Of a DNA stretch of 64,000 nucleotides, positions 63,117 to 64,000 are shown in pieces; position 1 is the stretch's first letter; each line of letters begins with the position of its first letter. The DNA lies in NCBI RefSeq assembly GCF_900109885.1, contig NZ_FOBS01000012.1, forward strand, positions 1 to 64,000, read 5' to 3'. The position numbers were made by a program, and so were the translations under genes. This DNA comes from Syntrophus gentianae (lineage in GTDB: Bacteria > Desulfobacterota > Syntrophia > Syntrophales > Syntrophaceae). Below the pieces are notes generated by a model. It was not told the origin of the DNA and searched no databases. It saw only the letters and a list, made by a program, of their open reading frames with translations.

Positions 63117-63941
63117 CTACTTTTTCAACCTTTTCCTTATCCCTATCAATGTGATCAGACCGGTGCCGAAAAGCAGGGCTGCAGCGTTGATGGGCACGGG
63201 CTTAGGTGGCTTAGGCGGTTCCTTCGGCTCATCAGGTTTATCCTGGGGATCATCGTGAGAAGGCGTCCGTGGCTCATCCGGAGAAGAATGGGGAATAATG
63301 ATCCCGGGGGGGACAACGTGATTGGTGCTTGACAGTGTCCTCTCAACGATTTCTTCAGGGATGGCGCTCTCAACGGATTCGGGAGGCGCCGAATAATTAT
63401 TGACATTTATCGGCTGTGGCCCTGCGGCAGGCTCTGCCTCCAACTCCGGCTCTGCATAGACAGGGGGGGCTGCAGCGTAACTGTTACAGCACATCGTTCT
63501 CACCGTTGTAACTCCGTCTGTAATAAATCCGTCACCAGCGGGCAGTTTAATCGGTGTCTTCTTACGAAAGATCTTATCGTCTTTTCTGTAATGCACATAG
63601 GCGTGCATCGCTTTATCCAGTTTACCCATTTTGGCATTTTCCCATTTGAAACCTGAGAAATGTTTGTTCAGTACTGGATCGCTGTTCACCGTTTTACGGA
63701 AATCCTCAATAGAATGAATGGAGTTTTTAGCACATAACCCGTACCATTTTCCGTTTCCTTCGAAGCTTGCATCCTCAAAATCCTGTTTAACAGGTTCTTT
63801 CTGAGTCGTATTGATTTTCTGAACGGTGGGTTGAACCGTTGTCGTGCTTGCTTCTTTCGCGATGAAGTAAAGTGCGATGGTAAGAGCAGCCAAAATTATG
63901 ACGATTGTGATACTCCGTCGACGACGATTGAGCTGATTCAC
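63117..63941 (-). CDS. Envelope protein with N-terminal anchor and PEP-CTERM-like tail
   Basis: The protein has 274 residues. A basic start (MNQLNRRRR) and hydrophobic helix (11-30) form a signal anchor or signal peptide. The middle (about 60-160) is a compact domain with Cys and Trp (GKWYGLC; RTMCCNSY) that is not recognised. A Pro-rich disordered stretch (about 165-245) leads to the C-terminal PVPINAAALLFGTG helix and the basic IRKRLKK end. This tripartite tail resembles the PEP-CTERM exosortase sorting signal, with a variant first motif. No exosortase gene is in the window. Confidence 0.75.
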   Translation of the reverse strand: MNQLNRRRRSITIVIILAALTIALYFIAKEASTTTVQPTVQKINTTQKEPVKQDFEDASFEGNGKWYGLCAKNSIHSIEDFRKTVNSDPVLNKHFSGFKWENAKMGKLDKAMHAYVHYRKDDKIFRKKTPIKLPAGDGFITDGVTTVRTMCCNSYAAAPPVYAEPELEAEPAAGPQPINVNNYSAPPESVESAIPEEIVERTLSSTNHVVPPGIIIPHSSPDEPRTPSHDDPQDKPDEPKEPPKPPKPVPINAAALLFGTGLITLIGIRKRLKK

Positions 63942-64000
63942 AAATATAACTCCCTTCTCAAGATATCAGCTTGTTGTTGTCTTTATATGAATTCATCGGC

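Noticed and set aside
1-64000. tRNA or rRNA genes
   Set aside because: Isolated GTTCGA-like strings occur inside protein genes, but no cloverleaf with matching arms or rRNA core sequence was seen.

Overview
The window reads as chromosomal DNA of an anaerobic Gram-negative bacterium, most likely a deltaproteobacterium (Desulfobacterota, Syntrophus-like). This is inferred from gene content: outer-membrane lipoprotein and L,D-transpeptidase genes, RTX exoproteins, a CcsA/ResB cytochrome c maturation pair, FdhD, LarE, quinolinate synthase, EpsC-type serine acetyltransferases and a MetX/MetW/MetY methionine route. No rRNA, tRNA or CRISPR array was recognised.

Left part (1-14.7 kb) is an AT-richer accessory region full of decay. 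It opens with the 5' end of an IS110-family transposase, then a tight three-gene minus-strand operon (TPR protein, HELGH zinc metalloprotease, unknown 228-residue protein). A REP-associated transposase (RAYT) element with a frameshifted gene has cut off the 3' end of a secreted TPR gene. Two RTX proteins follow, one a serralysin-like M10 protease. They share C-terminal modules and upstream sequence, so they look like a duplication, and IS110 remnants lie on both sides of the second one. Next come a protein built of 22-residue repeats, a truncated YihY-type membrane gene, an unknown membrane protein, a cold-shock gene with terminators, and two broken small genes, one with UGA at codon 3.

The middle (14.8-34.5 kb) holds a giant NdvB-type cyclic beta-1,2-glucan synthase, an isolated DnaB-like RecA ATPase with two small neighbours, a CheB/CheR/PAS fusion followed by a PAS hybrid histidine kinase, a secreted kelch propeller and the ccsA/resB pair.

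The region 34.7-42.7 kb is a sulfur amino acid block: an IscR/CymR-like Rrf2 regulator with a near-consensus promoter, then metX, metW, nadA, a serine acetyltransferase, mnmA, metY and cysK. These genes make O-acetylhomoserine and O-acetylserine, sulfhydrylate them, and add sulfur transfer to tRNA and Fe-S-dependent NAD synthesis.

An envelope block (42.7-45.6 kb) carries an alanine-zipper lipoprotein ending in lysines and two L,D-transpeptidases. From 46 to 53.5 kb there is a second sulfur and metal trafficking group: a DMT transporter with a His-rich tail, a MOSC protein, LarE, two cysteine desulfurase-family enzymes and FdhD, with lgt in between. The right end (53.9-64 kb) has FtsH, an MFS permease, a second serine acetyltransferase, an ABC-F ATPase, a DEAD-box helicase, an Rnk-like factor, a DUF3124 lipoprotein, an RlpA-like protein and a protein with a PEP-CTERM-like tail.
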